Part shown: positions 45,050 through 56,459 of the stretch, one piece after another | Layout of the letters: every line of letters begins with the position of its first letter | Numbering within the stretch: position 1 is the stretch's first letter | Source: Progne subis subis | Taxonomy: Eukaryota; Chordata; Aves; Passeriformes; Hirundinidae | Direction of reading: 5' to 3' | Assembly: GCA_022316685.1 (NCBI GenBank) | Contig: JAKJHU010000337.1 | Span: 153,008-217,007, forward strand | DNA length: 64,000 bases | Notes under the pieces: generated by a model | The model's database searches: none | What the model was told of the DNA's origin: nothing | What the model saw: the letters and a program-made list of their open reading frames with translations, nothing else | Translations under genes and position numbers: made by a program

Positions 45050-45990
45050 GGCTTGAGGCCAAGCGTGCTTCCACAAGAGGGACAGTTCCATAGGAAGGAA
45101 ACTACAGAATCTCTGTGTTTTGAAGGCAGATGAGAGGCACTCACCAGAGGTCATGTCAAGCCAGACCATTTGACCTTGCAGCTTTTTTTCTGAGAGCAAC
45201 CCTTGGATATATGAGGAGTTTGGAGTTTGATTTCCATTTCAGCCATGGGTGCCTGTACCAGAGTGACAATTCCCCACAGGAAGGAAAGGGCCGAGCCTCA
45301 GTGTTTCAAAGACTGATTAGAGGCAGCCTCAAAGAGGCCAAGACCAGCTAGACCTTTTTTTCCTGGCTGCTTTTTTCTGGTAGCAATCCCTGGATAGACA
45401 GAATTTGGGAGGCCAAATCCCAGTTTCGTCTATGGGTGTCTGGACAAGACAGTTCTTTTCCATAGGAAGAACCCCTAGTGTTTCAAAGGCAGATGAGAGC
45501 TGGCCCTCAGGAAGCCAGGGGAACCTAGATATTCCCGGCAGCTTTTTTTCTGGAAGCTATACTTTGATATGTGTAATTTCGGAGGCAGAGTCCCGATTTA
45601 TGTCATGGACACCTGGATTTGAACGATGTTTTTTTCCATGGCAAGAAAACCATGGTCCCCCAGTGTTTTGAAGGCAGGTGAGAGGTGGCCCCCAAGAGGC
45701 CAAGACCATCCAGAGCTGTCTGTCCTGGCAGGTTCCAAAGCTGTCTGTCCTGGCAGGTTTCATCTGGGAACAATCCTTGGATATATTAAAATATAGAGAT
45801 AGAATCCCAATTTTCGCCATGTCCCCCTGCAGGAGAAGGACAGTTCTTTCCCACAGGAAGGAAAGCACAGAACTCCAGGGTTTCAGGGGCAGATGAGAAG
45901 TGACCCTCAACATGCCAGGGTCAGCTGGACCAGTCAGGCAGCCCCCAGAAGGCCAAGCCAGCCAGACCTGTTCCATGTTCCCCTGCATCC
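45050..45990 (-). repeat. ~185-bp tandem repeat array (right arm)
   Basis: Reverse complement of the array at 11376-12145, with about five units. It forms the outer end of the right palindrome arm and passes directly into the ~37-bp minisatellite. Confidence 0.8.
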
Positions 45991-46446
45991 TTGGGTGCCT
46001 GCAGCGTCACAATTGCCCCTTGGTTCCATGAGACTGTGTGGTATCAACAAGGTTTGCTTGTTTCCATGATGCTGCAAAATAACTCAATGGCCCCTTGATT
46101 CAGGATGGTCTCCATGATTCCATATGGCCTTGCCTGGTCACAATGGCCCCTTGGTTCTATTGGGCTCCCCAGGATCACAATGGCCCCTTGGTTCCACAAG
46201 GCCTGGCTGTGTCACACTGGCCCCTTGCTTCCATGGGGACCCTTGGTGTCACAATGACCCCTTGTTTCCATGAGACCTGGCAGTGTCACAGTGGTTGCCT
46301 TGGTTCTGTGGTGTCACAATGGCCCTTTGGTTCCGTGGGGACTCACAGTGTCAGAATGGTCTCACTGCTTCCATGAGGCCCTGCAGTGTCACAGCTGCTC
46401 CTTGGTTCCACAAGGCCCTGCAGAGCCCCTTGATTCACACGGCCTC
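45991..46446 (+). repeat. ~37-bp minisatellite array
   Basis: Units of the GTCACAATGGCCCCTTGGTTCCATG form, same orientation as 17.43-18.3 kb. The array ends at the LTR that starts at 46447. Confidence 0.85.
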
Positions 46447-47565
46447 TGTCGTGGTTTGGACTCATGGGTTGAGATGAGGACTGGGAGAAAAACACTCTAA
46501 AGGAAAAAGAGGTTAAAATTTAAAGGTATAAAGTAAATTTGTTAGTCAAAGGAAGATAATGAGAAGTAAAATGAGAATTAAAAACAACTTTTTTGCCCCC
46601 CAGCCCCTCCCTCTTTCCCACCAATAGCACAGGGAGACAGAGAGTGGGGGTTTTTGTCAGTTCATTACCCAAGATCTTTCTCTGCTTAGGGAGAGGAGAT
46701 TTTCTTCTGTTGTGTCATGAGTCCCTCACACAGTCAAAACCGTCTTCCCAATACTGTTGTGGCATGGGACACTTGTGAGTGGGCTGCAGTCTTTCAAGGA
46801 TAGGCTGCTCTAGTTTGGAAGCAAAGGCCCTCTTTCTCTATCTCTGGGAGCGAGAGCCCTCTCTCTCTGTTCAAGTCTCTCACTGGATCACAGTTTCCTA
46901 TGGCATCTAACTCTCAGTTTTTGTTCTGAGATTCAGGTGGTTTAGAGTCTTTTTGCCTTCTGCAAAGCTCTGAGCCAGATGCAAGAAAGAGACTGAGTCT
47001 TCAGGTTCTGATTTTTCAAGGTGGCGCGCTTTCGGTTTATTGTTTCTTATCTTACAATTTTCTCAGTGCCCAACAAAGATCTGTGCAGCTGCCTGGGCAT
47101 CTGGTGACTCCTCGACTCCTCCTGGACTGGGCTGTCGTTATCTTTTATACTAATTGCTACGTGTTCTTTATTTATCATTATTTGCCAATACCTATCACTT
47201 ATACTAAAAAGGTCATCCCAACTTTGACCCAATCTCTTGAAACTACTTTGTGCCACCGTCACTGCAGAAAATGGAGTGAGGGAAGAAGAAAGAAGAAGCA
47301 GGAGACAACGCCCCAAATCCTCCATCTTGCTCCCATTCACTTCCATACTAAAAACCCAAATCTACTGTTTTCTCACCCTGTGATAAGCTTAACTACTATC
47401 TTTCACACTCTTGTGGCTTGCAATCCTTCCCGCAGTGCAGGAAGCCTTTCCCATGGACTGAGATCAAAGCCAATTTCCCTCTGGGCTCTGGGCCAGGGTC
47501 CCAGAACCCCCTGTCCAGGTCCCTGACCCTCCAGGGCAGCCAAAGGAATGCCCTGGACTCCAACA
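46447..47565 (-). mobile_element. 1.1-kb solo LTR
   Basis: Bounded by TGTCGTGG at the left and CCAACA at the right, so TG...CA on the minus strand. A TATA box (TATAAAAGATAAC on minus, about 47135-47148) lies about 100 bp upstream, in minus reading, of AATAAA (47036-47041). That is a promoter-to-polyadenylation spacing typical of an LTR. No retroviral internal sequence follows on either side. I saw no clear target duplication. Confidence 0.65.
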
Positions 47566-48960
47566 GTTAACTACTATTATATATTTATAAATCGATAATC
47601 CTTAATTAACTCCCTTCGACTACTATTACATACCTAGATAATTATAATCCTTAATTAACAGTAGTATGTTTCCTACCCTTCCTCTTACATTTTAGAACAA
47701 TATGCTTCTAAATACATTCCTGAAATACTGTATAGTCATAGTATCAGGAAAAGAACCTACAGGAAGAACATTTTGGTTTTTAACCAGAGTGTGATCAGTC
47801 ATAAAAACAAGCAGGGCAAAGAAGCCCATGGTCCTATTCAAATGGATTTACCCACAGCTGTGTACCTGGGGCAACTGAATCTCCTACTGGATGTTTCTGT
47901 AAAATATACTAATAAATCAACCTTAATAAACTCTTGCAATCTATGGCTGGGTATGCCGCTCCCATGATATTGTCACTGTCATCGAGTGCTCTCAGGGAGG
48001 CTCTGGCACTTGCAGCAGCTGAGTCAGGCACTGCCCTTGGGATTGCTGCCAGGCAGCTGTGTCCATGGGAATGGGGTGGCCAAGCTTGCCTGTGACCTGT
48101 GGGGCTGTGGGCAAAGCATCCATGGGAAAGGGGAATGAGCTGAGCCCCCTCCCTGAGATCCCATCATGGGCACACCCGGGGATCTCCTTGCTGTGTCCTT
48201 CCAAGCTCTGAGCTGCCCTCCTGGCTGCAAATCTGTGCCACAGCCTCTGGGAGTGACCTGAATGTCCCACAGGGAAGTGCAGAGATGCCAGAGCTGAGGA
48301 AATACTGTTGGGTTTGCCAAGGGAGCCGTGAGTGTCCTTGGCAGAAGGAGGTGCTGAGCCCTTGGCCAGAGACCTTTGGAGAGGCTGAGACATTCAGGGA
48401 TCCCTCTGCTCTGGGCAGTGTCTGGTTTATCCCAGGGTGACACAGGGGAGTGTGACTGTGCTCTGATTCCAGCCAAAGCTGCAAACCCAGGGCAGTTGGG
48501 AACAAGCTCATCCAGCCCCTCACCTTCCCTAAGCCACAGGGAATCCTTTGCCTGCACATCTCTCAGTGGCAAACTCTGAGTGCAGCAGAAATGCTGGGGA
48601 TTTCTGACCTCAGAGAACCAGGAATGATGTGTGGGCAGGAAAACAATGGCTAAAATTCCTTCCTGCTCTCCATGCCCTTTAGGAGTGCAGATGGGTACAA
48701 GCCTGTCTGCATTAGGAGTGATGTCAGTGACAAATCCTGAATATCCATCCTTGTCCCTCTGCCACATGGCCACAAACCCAGGGCAGCAGGGCAGGGATGG
48801 CTCCTGGAGAGCCCCCACGCACAGGCCTGGCTGCTCCTGGCACACTCAGACAGCACAATTGGAGCTCAGGCAGGGACCTGGGTGAAGGTTTTCCCAGAGC
48901 AGGAACAAGGGTGGGTGAGTCACAGCAGGACAGTCTACAGGGAATGGCCCAGGTTTGGCT
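47566..48960. other. Noncoding stretch before the third OR unit
   Basis: AT-rich to about 47970, then GC-rich. Frames over 48024-48845 on the minus strand have no domain. From about 48970 the sequence joins the OR unit shared with 14.23 kb. Confidence 0.45.
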
Positions 48961-49029
48961 CAAAGCAGCCTCTGCTGACTTGTCACTGTCCTTTATCCAT
49001 GACCAGGTCCCCATGGGCAGGCACAGCAA

Positions 49030-49962
49030 ATGTCCAACAGCAGCAGCTCCATCAGCCACTTCCTCCTGCTGGCATTGGCAGACACGTGGCAGCTGCAGCT
49101 CCTGCACTTCTGCCTCTTCCTGGGCATCTCCCTGGCTGCCCTCCTGGGCAACGGCCTCATCATCAGCGCCGTAGCCTGCGGCCACCTCCTGCACACGCCC
49201 ATGTTCTTCTTCCTGCTCAACCTGGCCCTCACCGACCTGGGCTCCATCCTCACCACTGTCCCCAAAGCCATGCACAATTCCCTCTGGGACACCAGGAACA
49301 CCTCCTACACAGGATGTGCTGCTCAGCTCTTTTTATTTATGTTCTTCATCTCAGCAGAGTTTTATCTCCTGACCGTCATGTGCTACGACCGCTATGTGTC
49401 CATCTGCAAACCCCTGCACTACGGGACCCTCCTGGGCAGCAGAGCTTGTGCCCACATGACAGCAGCTGCCTGGGCCAGTGCCTTTCTCAATGCTCTCATG
49501 CACACGGCCAATACATTTTCCCTGCCCCTGTGCCATGGCAATGTCCTGGGCCAGTTCTTCTGTGAAATCCCAGAGATCCTCAAGCTCTCCTGCTCCAAAT
49601 CCTACCTCAGGGAACTGGGACTTCTTGTATTTTCCATCTATTTAGCATTTGGTTGCTTTATGTTCATTGTTTTCTCCTATGTGCAGATCTTCAGGGCGTG
49701 CTGAGGATCCCCTCTGAGCAGGGACAGCACAAGCCTTTTCTACCTGCTCCCTCCCCTGGCCGTGCTCTCTCTGTTTGTCAGCACTGCCATGTTTTCCTAC
49801 CTGAAGCCCCCCTCCATCTCCTCCCCATCCCTGGATCTGGCCCTGTCAGTTCTGTACTCAGTGGTGCCTCCAGCCCTGAACCCCCTCATCTACAGCCTGA
49901 GGAACCAGGAGCTCAAGGCTGCAGTGTGGAGACTGATGACTGGATGGTTTCAGGGACATTAA
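49030..49962 (+). pseudogene. Olfactory receptor, OR14-like, three one-base deletions near TM5-TM6
   Basis: Best preserved of the three. The first 225 codons are uninterrupted: MSNSSSS, TM1-TM2 (HTPMFFFLLNLALTDLG), TM3 end MCYDRYVSICKPLHY, the extracellular loop with its Cys residues, TM5 and SYVQIFRA. Then one base is missing near 49697 (GGGCGTG for GGGCTGTG), one near 49740 (CACAAG for CACAAAG) and one near 49747 (CCTGCTCC for CCTGCCTCC). The sum is minus three, so the frame returns for TM6 end and TM7 ([12 protein letters not shown]) to the stop at 49960-49962. AATAAA at 49993-49998. If the three losses were read errors this would be a functional odorant receptor. Confidence 0.9.
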
Positions 49963-49992
49963 ACTGTTGGGCAATTTCTGCAAATCACTTGT

Positions 49993-49998
49993 AATAAA
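49993..49998 (+). promoter_or_regulatory. Candidate polyadenylation signal of the third OR copy
   Basis: AATAAA 31 bp after the stop, as in the other two full-length copies. Confidence 0.5.
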
Positions 49999-50009
49999 AG
50001 TCATCTTTG

Positions 50010-52390
50010 ATACTTCTTGTTGGTTTCATTTTGGAGGTTCTTTTTCTTTGTTTTACTCCTTTAATCTTCTCCTCAAAGATATGTCACTGTTTGTGCCATT
50101 TTTCATTTTGTTTCTCTCCACCTTCCCTGTGGCCACAGACTGTGCCCATGAGGAGCTGCACTGTTGGTGACTTTAAAGGAATTAAGGGATCTCTCAGCCA
50201 AGTTTTCTGTCAGGTCCCCCTTTTGTTCCCTTCTCTGGAGCTGCAGCAGCAATGTCTGTGTGCAGAGCTGGGCGCAGATCCGTGCTGGCACAGCAGCTGT
50301 GCCCAGGAGCAGCAGCACACAAAGACCTTCCCGGAGCTGTGCCCTGGGCCAGGAGGGATTGTGCCACCAGAGCTGAGCCTAAATTTCTTCTCCCAGGCAG
50401 CTTTAGGGCATGGAACATTGCAGAGCCGACTCTCAGCTTTCCACAGTCCTCCAGAAGGATCCTGTGTGTGAAGCAGCCTGAGAACAGGGTTTACATGTGA
50501 GAGGAGGGGAATTCAGAGCCCTTTTCTCCCCTGTGGGCTGAGGGTCTGCATTTCCAATGGCCCTGCAGCTGCCAAAGGGGCCTTTGCTGAACTGAGAACA
50601 GTTCTGCTGAAAGCCTGTCCTAAACCTGCTTTTCCTGCAAATGTGCCCAATGAGTCCTCAATTTTGCAGCCACAGGTCTTTTGTGCGTGCAGGTGTGAGA
50701 ACTGATGGATGGAACACCTCTGCTTTGGAGGAAGTTCTCTTTTTCTTGTTTGTTTTTCTTTTGGGGTTTTGTTTGGGTTTTTTGGTTGGTTTGGTTTATT
50801 TTCCTGTTCTTTTGTTTTGATTGGTTTTGTTGATGTGGAAGAGAGCTCTTTTATTCTAGATCTTGTGGGGTGTCATGGGGTTTTTTTCCTTTTTTTTTTT
50901 TTTTCAGTTTTGGTTCTTTTTTTTGGTGGTGGGAGTTTTTGGTTTGTATGGGGGGTTTTCTTTATTTGTTTTGTTTTGTTTTGTTTTGTTTTGTTTTGGT
51001 CTTTTTTGGTTTTCTTATTTAACTCCCCCTGTCAGCTCTGGGCAGAGCTCTGTCACTCTATGTGACACTTGCCTGTGGCACTGTGGAGGTGGCCAGGGGG
51101 ACCTTCCCCGAGCTGTGTGCACAGCAATGCACATCAGCCCAGGCCGGGGGTGCTCAGTGCCCGCTCAGTTTTGCTGTCTGGCTGTGGCTCTGGACGCTTC
51201 CCTTGGAGCGTCTCCAGGCAGGGAACGTTGGAGCTGTCCCCACCGTGGTGTCACAGAGAGGGGAACGCTGGGGCTGTGCCGCTCCTGCCCCGGCCCCAAG
51301 AGCTCTGCCAGCGCCTGGAGGAGACACAAAGGCTGAGCCCAAGGGTGAGAACTGCAGAAGGGGCTGAGCTGGGAGGGAGGCAGCGGGATCATGGAGTCCA
51401 GGCCCTGGCCCTGCACAGACAGCCCAAGAGTGGCAGCCTGGGCATTCCCGGGAGCGGTGTCCAAAGGCTCCTGGAGCTGTGGCAGCCTCAGCAGCTGTGA
51501 CCATTCCCTGGGGAGCCTGGTGAGTGGTCAAGCCCCTGTAAGGGAAGAAGCTTTTGCTGGTCTCCAGCCCGCAGCTGGCCTGGCCCAGCCCCAGCCGTTC
51601 CCTGGGGTGCATTCCCTGCTGGCCCCGGGGCAGAAGTCTCAGCTGCCCCTGCTGCTGTCCCTGGGCAGGAGGCGCAGCCCCCGGGGAGCTCTGAGCTCCG
51701 TCTGCTGCTGGGCTGCGGCCGAAGCGAGCCAGTGCCGGCAGAGCTCTGGGGAAAGGTCCCGGCCCTGGCTTGGGGCTGGGCCAGAGCCCAGGGAGCAAAT
51801 CAACTTGCAGCTGCTGCCCCAGAGCAGGGAAGAGCAGGAATTGCTGGCTGGGAGAGACTCTTGCCAAGGGCCTGCAGCACCAGGACACAGGCCATGGCTG
51901 GACACTGCTTGGGGCCAGGGTGAGCTGGGATGTGGGGATGGACTTGTTCCCTGGGAGGGCGGTGGGGCCCTGGCACAGAGTGGGAGGAAAAGCTGCGGCT
52001 GCTCTGGAATGGCTGGAAGTGTGCAAGGGCTGGCTGGAGGGGACTTCCTGCCCAGAAGGGATGGGATGGGATGGCATGGCATGGCATGGCATGGGATGGA
52101 TCAGTGTAATGTGGGGTCTAATTGCAGTATGGGGGTGGTAGGAAAGTTGGGAGGGGTAGGGATTGCAGTGGGGGGATGGGGTGGTTTGGGCTCTTGGAGC
52201 AGGGGAGTAGAGGGAGGGAAATCAAGAAGCAGTTTTTAAAGGCTGCTGGTGCTTTTAGGAATTTTGAGGCCTGGAAGTGTTTTGTGGGAGTTTGCTGTGA
52301 AATTGGGAAGGCTGAGTTTAAGGTGCTGTGCTGTGCAGGGCTGAGGTGGACGGGCAGTGATTTTGGGATTGTAAGGGCACCTGCTCCCAA
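50010..52390. other. 2.4 kb noncoding, with T/G-rich low-complexity part
   Basis: The part to about 50310 matches the downstream flank of the left OR copy. The part 50730-51020 is almost only T and G, with a TTTTG repeat near 50970-51000. The part 51050-52110 is GC-rich and holds long frames on both strands (51154-52092 -, 51391-52239 +) without domains. An ATGGC-type pentamer repeat (TGGCATGGCATGG) lies at about 52070-52095. Confidence 0.5.
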
Positions 52391-52394
52391 GAAA

Positions 52395-52495
52395 GACGAT
52401 AGGAAAGAACGAAAGAAAGAACGAAAGAAGAAGAAAGAAAGAAAGAAAAAGAAAGAAAGGAAGGAAGGAAGGAAGGAAGGACGGAAGGAAGGTTT
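52395..52495 (+). repeat. Purine microsatellite (GAAA)n/(GGAA)n
   Basis: An uninterrupted run of about 100 purine-rich bases, first GAAA and AAAGA-type units, then GGAA units. It ends next to the LTR end at 52500, where such tracts are often seeded. Confidence 0.9.
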
Positions 52496-52499
52496 TAAA

Positions 52500-53313
52500 T
52501 GAAGCTCTATATGTCTAATTAATAAGCAACAAAGTTGAATTTAGCTGCAATGCAATTTTATTTAAGTAGCATTTTCTAATCAAGTATATACAAAAATTTG
52601 GCAGTGATTAATTAAGATAATTAAGGTTCAAATAAAGCATAAGCAAAACTGACCGGGGTACAGAGGTGGAGGTTTCTCACCCACCTCAGCTACAAAAAAT
52701 AATCCAACTTAAATTATATACTGTATGCAAATACATATTCATTAATATTTCCTGTAAATCTCCTCCTATTTTCAATTCTTAAAATCTGCATCACTATACT
52801 ACATAGCACAGCTCCACTTGTTGTTAGGGGGTCTTTGGCTTTTTGTGGTCTTCTTCAGATGAAGGCATCATCTTCCTCTCCCCTATGAATAACCTTACTG
52901 GTTGCACGCGCGCTCAAGTTTTGTGTTATACATAACTAAATATTATGTTCCAAAAAGTAATTATTTCATGGATCAAACCACCACCAAACCCTACCTTGGA
53001 AAGTCCAACTTTGTCCATCTCAAGGCCAGTTCTATCTTAAGACATCCTGTATCCCATCACATCTGCAAAGGGCCCATCTCCCTACCTTGGAGTAGTCCCA
53101 GCTTTGGCCAATCCAGCTTTGAAACTCTTGCTTATCTCAAACTGCATCCTGTATCTTATTTTTCTCATGTAGCATCTGCCAAGGGGCCCATCTGCTTTGT
53201 AACACTAATCACATCTACTTTTTCCTTTACTACTTTATAACAAATGTTTTCTAAATATATATTTTAAAATATTGATACAGTTACAATTAGCATGAAACAT
53301 TTTCATTTTTACA
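52500..53313 (-). repeat. 3' LTR (possibly lacking U5)
   Basis: On the minus strand it starts TGTAAAAATG directly after the polypurine tract, is A-rich with repeated segments ('gatacaggatg', 'gatgggccc', each twice), and contains GAGCGCGCGTGC (compare the CGCACGCG of the 4.7-kb LTR). The end near 52500 (CTTCA) abuts the purine microsatellite. Its true end may have been lost. Confidence 0.65.
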
Positions 53314-53334
53314 ATTTCCCCATTTCTCTTTTTA
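53314..53334 (-). other. Polypurine tract
   Basis: On the minus strand AAAAAGAGAAATGGGGAAAT lies directly before the LTR start TGT. Position and composition are diagnostic. Confidence 0.8.
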
Positions 53335-53521
53335 ATCATATTGATTCATGCTTTTTAATTAAAACTGAATCTCGATTTCTTCTATATTCCAATAATCCAG
53401 GTTTTCATGCTCTCTCATTTCAGCCTCTAATTTTTCTAACATCTCCCATGCTGCATCAAACTTTTCGCATTCCTTCTCAAATTTGGTTAACATCTCTTGT
53501 GCTAGAGTAGTCTCTTTATGT

Positions 53522-56384
53522 TCAGTCAACATCTCTTTGGGTCCTTTCTTTTGAGTGTGAGTAGTTAGCTTTTAATATCATCAAAGTTTGGTTTCCCTTT
53601 TGCTGCCAATTCTGGATCAATGGGCATTGCTGTATTTGCATTCCTTGTATCACTGGGTGGATTAGTCTAATAAGACATGGAATCATGCATGGTAAGAATA
53701 ACAATCCTAATCCAGAACATAACAGCATAAATCCCAATCCCACCTTCTTCCACCAGGCTCCTCCAAAGAGGTTATCCCACCAATCCGTTTTTAGAATAGA
53801 ATTCCACTTTTGAACAGGTACGTGTGCCACCCTTTTAATTTCTTCAGCAAGTTTTGTGATGGCTTCCCCATGATCATCTCTCTCCACACAGCACTCAGAT
53901 TCCTTAAATCTTCCTCAAACTCCCCCTTCTTCAGCCAACAGATAATCTAGGGCAATTCTGGTTTGATATACAAATGCTCACATTTGTGAATGCTGCTTGG
54001 CCAGTAACTTTAGGGCATCAGAAGTATGGTTTGATACAACCTCCACTACCCCTGGAGTCTTATCAACCGATTCAATAGATAAATTGGGGTCCTATATCCC
54101 CAAGATCCATCCCAGCCCAAGTTGCTGGGTCATAATACTATGATTCTTTCTGCAGGCCATTTCTTCCCCCCATTCCTGGTTTCCCCCTGCCTTTGGGAAG
54201 TCGAGGTTTAAATCTCTTTTATTCCTTTCTAGAGTCTCATCAAGTGGTGTTCCCAGCATATTGCTCCTAGACCTTGGGATGACAAGAAGGAGGGTCGTAT
54301 AACTCCTAAGGTACAGGTTCCCTCCCACTTTTGAGGTAATTCACTCTATGCTCATTGCCCACAAATCAATATATTCCATCAGGGGTTTCCATTTATTTGT
54401 TTTTTTTTCTGTTGTTCCCAGTAGGATTTTAGGTCTTTTTTGGATTGGTAGGGGTTAGCTCCAGGACTTTTATGCCAGCACAAATCAGTTTGATTATTCC
54501 ACTCACAATTCATTTCCTTTGTTATTCCCCAATACCCAGTAAAAGTTTTGGTTGTCAAGTCTTAGTTTTATTATCCGAATAACTACTAAAGTAGATATAC
54601 AAGGAGTTATCCTACACTTCATTATATTTCCTTCCTTCTCAAGTTACAGACTGTTCCAATTACTTGATGACTCAAAATCCATCCTTCAGGTCTTTTAATG
54701 TCTTGGAAATTTGAGTATGATTCCATTTGAAAAATTGTTCTGGAGCTAGACTCTCACCTCTCCACAGCCATCTTTCAGCCATTCTAAGTCCCCCACAGAT
54801 CCAGCATTGGATAATCCTAATGTAGCAATTTCTTGCATCAAAGCTACAAAAAGTTCTTAGCTGAGGTTGTCAAATCCCAGTGGCTATACTGCTGTTTGAA
54901 TTGTTCATACAGCTTATCCAGTTCCTTTAATTCTTTCCCTATGCTTTTTTACATCTTTTTTTGTTTCTTTTGTTTTTCTTCTTTTTTTTCCTTAGTGCTG
55001 TACCTCCTATACCTATACTTGGATCATTCCCATTCTCATCTTTCTCAAAACAAAAAAAAATGTTTCATATTGAGGACAATTTGATCCCTATAAGGATAAG
55101 GAGCTCATCATTAAATCCTAAATTTTTCCCTACCCAATATTTTTCTATTTTTAACACAAACTCTATAAAATTGCTGCATCGTAGCAGGCAGCACTAACAT
55201 GTGGATGTGCCATGAACACAAATTCCATCTTGTCCTTGACCCACATGGAGTGATGGCATTTATTACAGGGATCAACATTATTGGGACTTTGTTTTTGCAT
55301 AGATTGTTCTCTCATTGCCCACTCTTGTGCTGCTTGTTTTATTATTGTTTGTTCCTGCATTGCTCATTCCCTTCTCTCATGGACTCTGTCCAGAGTGGCT
55401 CCATAGTTTTGGCCAGTTGCCAAGGGCATCACACAAACACAGTGAAAATAATCCTCAGGAGTTTTGACTTTCTACCATCCTCAAGGCCCTTTGGGTTGCA
55501 GCCAAGGGCCAAGATGTCAGGATTCTTGGCAGCAAAGTTTATATCCTGGGATCTAGTCACTGGTGCCTTTGGTCTCACTGGTACCCTTGGCCTCATGTTT
55601 GTTTCAAGGATGGCACAGATTACTCACAGTTCTCACAGCACTGCCCTCTCTCTCTCTCTCTCTGGGTTAGTCAGCTACTTCTCTTTTAGTCTAAACCACC
55701 AAAGCTCTGGAGATGTGCCAACCACAATAAGATTTGCTTTTCACTACTTCAGTTAACAACCTGATTTGTTGGTAGCTTTTTGCTCCAAAGTTGGGGATTA
55801 TTATTAAGTCTTCATCACCACCAATAGGCACATTCACAATGCCAATTCACGTAAGAAATGTGTCTATAGCGTGGCACACAAATTCCTTCTCCACAGGAAC
55901 TGTTAATTATGATACACTGGTCTATAATATTATGAATCGTTTGCTCTCTCACCTGCTCAAAAGCTAATACAGTAAAAACTCATTGGTCTAAATTTTATAT
56001 TATGACCATGCATAAAAGGTTCCATCTTCATATCTCAAAGGTGTTAAAAAAATCACTGAAAAGCTTTTTAAAGTTAACTGTTCATGCACGCATCTAAGCA
56101 AGTTAAACAAATCAATTGTCTCTCTCTTTCTGCTCTTGTTACTCTCCACCACAAATTAAGGCAAAGCGTACAAATAACACAAACCCATGGGCGACACTCT
56201 AAGCCATGCTTAGTACACTCCCAGTGTGTTACTTGTTCTTGGACTCTTTTAGTAACAGGTGTTTCCAGTCTCTTGTTCTGGAATTGTAGTTCCTCAATGA
56301 AATCTGTTAGTGTTAGTCTGAGGGCCTCTTAAAAGATTTTCAATCTGTTCAGGCTGTTCCCATTGATCAAGGAAGTGTCTAATC
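53522..56384 (-). pseudogene. ERV env (leader, degraded SU, TM subunit)
   Basis: An upstream piece (56384 down to about 56100) has a charged, Leu-rich leader, a Cys-containing segment and the hydrophobic RPWVCVICTLCLNLWW, which could be a long env signal peptide. SU is largely unreadable. The TM part is clear: ALDYLLAEEGGV, then the cysteine cluster, where the first Cys codon is TGA (53917-53915) and GRFKESECC follows. Next come a pre-membrane WWDNLFGGAWWKKVG stretch, an anchor of about 25 hydrophobic residues and a short tail to 53522. The CX6CC-type cluster is a gammaretroviral env feature. It encodes no functional fusion protein. Confidence 0.75.
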
Positions 56385-56459
56385 CCTTCCCATCGCATTG
56401 TTCTGCCTCCAAACTCAATGGAGTTGCTGTCAACAGCCAATCCAGAATGCCTAATTTTT

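Noticed and set aside
51154..52239. Long overlapping open frames on both strands (312 codons minus, 282 codons plus)
   Set aside because: GC-rich, stop-poor DNA; the frames overlap head-on, are Ser/Pro/Gly/Gln-rich, include the ATGGC pentamer repeat, and show no domain or gene context.
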